DNA of 64,000 bases from Butyricicoccus sp. (lineage in GTDB: Bacteria > Bacillota > Clostridia > Oscillospirales > Butyricicoccaceae), in NCBI GenBank assembly GCA_020025885.1, contig JAHHRJ010000004.1:1-64000 (forward strand), in the 5' to 3' direction. The translations under genes and the position numbers were made by a program. Shown piece after piece: positions 62,434 to 64,000 of the stretch (the stretch's first letter is position 1; each line of letters opens with the position of its first letter). The notes beneath the pieces were generated by a model. That model did no database searches, had not been told where the DNA came from, and saw nothing but the letters and a program-made list of their open reading frames with translations.

Positions 62434-63705
62434 TTACTTGGTTTCAGGTGGCAGTACCACCGAAAGTGTCATATGGTCAGGCTGTGCCCAACGTACAAAC
62501 ATTTTCTGTACATCGTGCACCGTGATTGTTTCATGAAGCTCCGCAAAATCCAAACAGCATTCTCCTGCAAAACTGCTCTCTGCTTGGGTATGGCAAAGGG
62601 ATTCCGGCTGATCGAGCATACGCACATCCAGCCCATAGCACGCTTTTTTCATTCGTGCAAAGAGCTCTTCTTCTACACCATCCTGCGCATATCTTTGGAT
62701 CTCTGCCGCAATACGATCACGAACTGCATAAGGGTCTTGGCTGTCGCCGCCAAAGAGTAGCGCTGCCGCCTGTGGCATGATGGTATAACTGCTGTCAAAG
62801 CTGCGTGTAATCAGGCGATCTTTATACAAGGATACAAAGAGCGGTGCGGTATTTCCGCAAAGGATACGCGCCGCCAATTCTCCCACAAGCTGACGACGCA
62901 GCTGGCTTTCTCCCTCTGCAAGCGGCGTGTCCTTAATACCCAGCATAAAGTTCGGACGTGAAACCGCCATATGCCGCACCACTTCTGCCGCCGCGACGGT
63001 CTCCTGATCTGTGCCATAATGTCTTGCCGCAACCTTTGCCGCTTCTTTTGGAGAGAATTCCCTTGCCATTTCTACAATCCGGTCAAAGTCCGCCGTACCG
63101 CAAACCACAAGACTCATGTTTTCCGGACTGTAAAACGCCTTATGGCATGTTGTCAGGATTTCCGGTGTGATCTCAGAAATACTCGCCACACTGCCTGCAA
63201 TGGAAGTATTGACCGGATGCTCTTGATACATTCCCTCGTATACGCCAACATAGGTTTTCCAGCTTGGGGTATCTTCCATCATGTTGATTTCCTGCGCAAT
63301 GATTCCCTTTTCCTTGGCGACATTTTCCTCCGTAAAATAAGGGGTAAACACAAACTTTAATAGGATTTCCAAGTTTTGCTCAAATCCATCGGTACAGGAA
63401 AAATGATAAGCTGTCATGGAATAGCTGGTAAATGCATTGGGAGAAGCACCTGTTTTTCCAAATTTCTGCAATGCATTGCCGTCTGCGTCTTCAAACATTT
63501 TATGTTCTAGAAAATGCGCAACACCAGCCGGTGTATCATAGCGCACACCTTCCATTGTAAACGCGCGATCAATCGCACCAAAATTTGTCGCAAGCATTGC
63601 AAAGGTCTTGGAAAATCCCTGCTTCGGAATATAACACACTTTGAGTCCATTTTCCAAAGCAACAGACTGCATTTCCATATCAAATCGTTCAAACCGCTGC
63701 TTCAT
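62434..63705 (-). CDS. ymfH: M16 peptidase-like EF-P 5-aminopentanol modification-associated protein YmfH
   Basis: A 423-residue M16-type peptidase. It has the inverted zinc motif HFLEH (about residue 60) and the downstream glutamate in AQEINMMED, as in active M16 subunits. In Bacillus, YmfF and YmfH form a pair linked to 5-aminopentanol modification of elongation factor P. The ATG at 63705 has GAAGGGGG upstream and overlaps the ymfF stop (ATGA). A longer frame to 63849 lies inside ymfF. Confidence 0.9.
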   Translation of the reverse strand: MKQRFERFDMEMQSVALENGLKVCYIPKQGFSKTFAMLATNFGAIDRAFTMEGVRYDTPAGVAHFLEHKMFEDADGNALQKFGKTGASPNAFTSYSMTAYHFSCTDGFEQNLEILLKFVFTPYFTEENVAKEKGIIAQEINMMEDTPSWKTYVGVYEGMYQEHPVNTSIAGSVASISEITPEILTTCHKAFYSPENMSLVVCGTADFDRIVEMAREFSPKEAAKVAARHYGTDQETVAAAEVVRHMAVSRPNFMLGIKDTPLAEGESQLRRQLVGELAARILCGNTAPLFVSLYKDRLITRSFDSSYTIMPQAAALLFGGDSQDPYAVRDRIAAEIQRYAQDGVEEELFARMKKACYGLDVRMLDQPESLCHTQAESSFAGECCLDFAELHETITVHDVQKMFVRWAQPDHMTLSVVLPPETK

Positions 63706-64000
63706 GCGCCTACCCCCTTCATAAAGTAAATGAGATCCAAATTTACATGGCGTCCTGCCATAATCACTTGACCGCGCTCCACGCGCTCTAGGCGCGCGAT
63801 GAGCTCTTCTGGTGTCTGCGTAAATCCGGCAATGGACTGTCTCTGCCAATACTGTTCCAGTGACAGCGGGCTGTCCTGCATCGAGCGCACGTTGTTGATA
63901 ACGGTTCGGCGCGCATCATCCAGCTCTTCCTGTGTCAATCCACCATTGCAGAGATCTTCTAACTGCCGCTGAATCTCCGTGAATGCTTGCTCATACTTTT
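63702..64000 (-). CDS. ymfF: M16 peptidase-like protein YmfF, C-terminal part (cut by the window edge)
   Basis: The last 98 or so residues of a protein whose 5' part is outside the window. The frame stays open past the first ATG (63938) to the edge, giving Q-A-F-T-E-I and LCNGGLTQEELDDARR before it, so no real start is inside. The helix-rich segment RTVINNVRSMQDSPLSLEQYW and VERGQVIMAGRHVNLDLIYFMKG fits the C-terminus of M16 family proteins. Order and overlap with ymfH support the assignment. Confidence 0.85.
   Translation of the reverse strand, partial: KYEQAFTEIQRQLEDLCNGGLTQEELDDARRTVINNVRSMQDSPLSLEQYWQRQSIAGFTQTPEELIARLERVERGQVIMAGRHVNLDLIYFMKGVGA

Overview
The window looks like chromosome of a Gram-positive, probably spore-forming Clostridia member (Bacillota). 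The pointers are a cdaA-cdaR pair, a PASTA kinase with its PP2C phosphatase, RemA, an L27 with the cleavable N-terminal extension next to its Prp protease, a SpoIVFA/SpoIVFB-like pair, S-layer-homology surface proteins, and many small families common in clostridia (DUF951, DUF3343, DUF5685). An Oscillospirales/Butyricicoccus-like genus is a guess. No rRNA, tRNA, CRISPR array, transposase or phage gene was seen. Most genes are on the minus strand.

Layout. 0-8 kb: SUFU-like protein with a small downstream ORF, nrdR, a TIM-barrel isomerase, secD-secF, purB and an aspartate aminotransferase. 8.2-25 kb: one tightly packed minus-strand run of 17 genes, many overlapping, from a DUF5685 gene through J-domain protein, yicC, remA, gmk, rpoZ, coaBC, priA, def, fmt, Zn-peptidase, rsmB, rlmN, prpC, prkC and rsgA to thiN, closed by a terminator. 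25-31 kb: cdaA-cdaR, an FAD dehydrogenase and an RseC-like protein, then a cysteine desulfurase-like enzyme with DUF3343. 31-36.6 kb, mostly plus strand: SpoIVFA/B-like proteases, ispD-ispF, a small SLH protein and an S1-domain protein, with a nucleoside phosphorylase and DUF951 on the minus strand. 36.6-44.6 kb: glgB, rarA, a lipoprotein, a copper-export operon (copA with a fused C-terminal CopZ-like domain, then csoR) and a split ThrE-type exporter. 44.7-46.4 kb: SAM-I riboswitch and metK. 46.4-51.4 kb: a 1641-residue SLH protein with two tandem alpha/beta-hydrolase modules. 51.6-55 kb: a marR-flavin oxidoreductase operon, a MarR remnant and a secreted GExH protein. 55-64 kb: ackA and tmcAL from face-to-face promoters, obgE, rplU-prp-rpmA, folD, lgt and the ymfF/ymfH pair.

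The most unusual content is intergenic. Three families of short non-coding repeats occur. Family A (two copies, about 165 bp, terminal inverted repeats) and family B (one 166 bp copy and one 75 bp deletion derivative) share an identical 22-base core. Family C (about 205 bp, two full copies and one 5'-truncated copy) has a series of hairpins, at least one with a compensatory base-pair change between copies. None encodes a recognisable protein. Other points of interest are the CopA-CopZ fusion with an internal start site, the duplicated surface hydrolase, and the overlapping ackA/tmcAL promoters. All family assignments come from reading the sequence; no database search was run.
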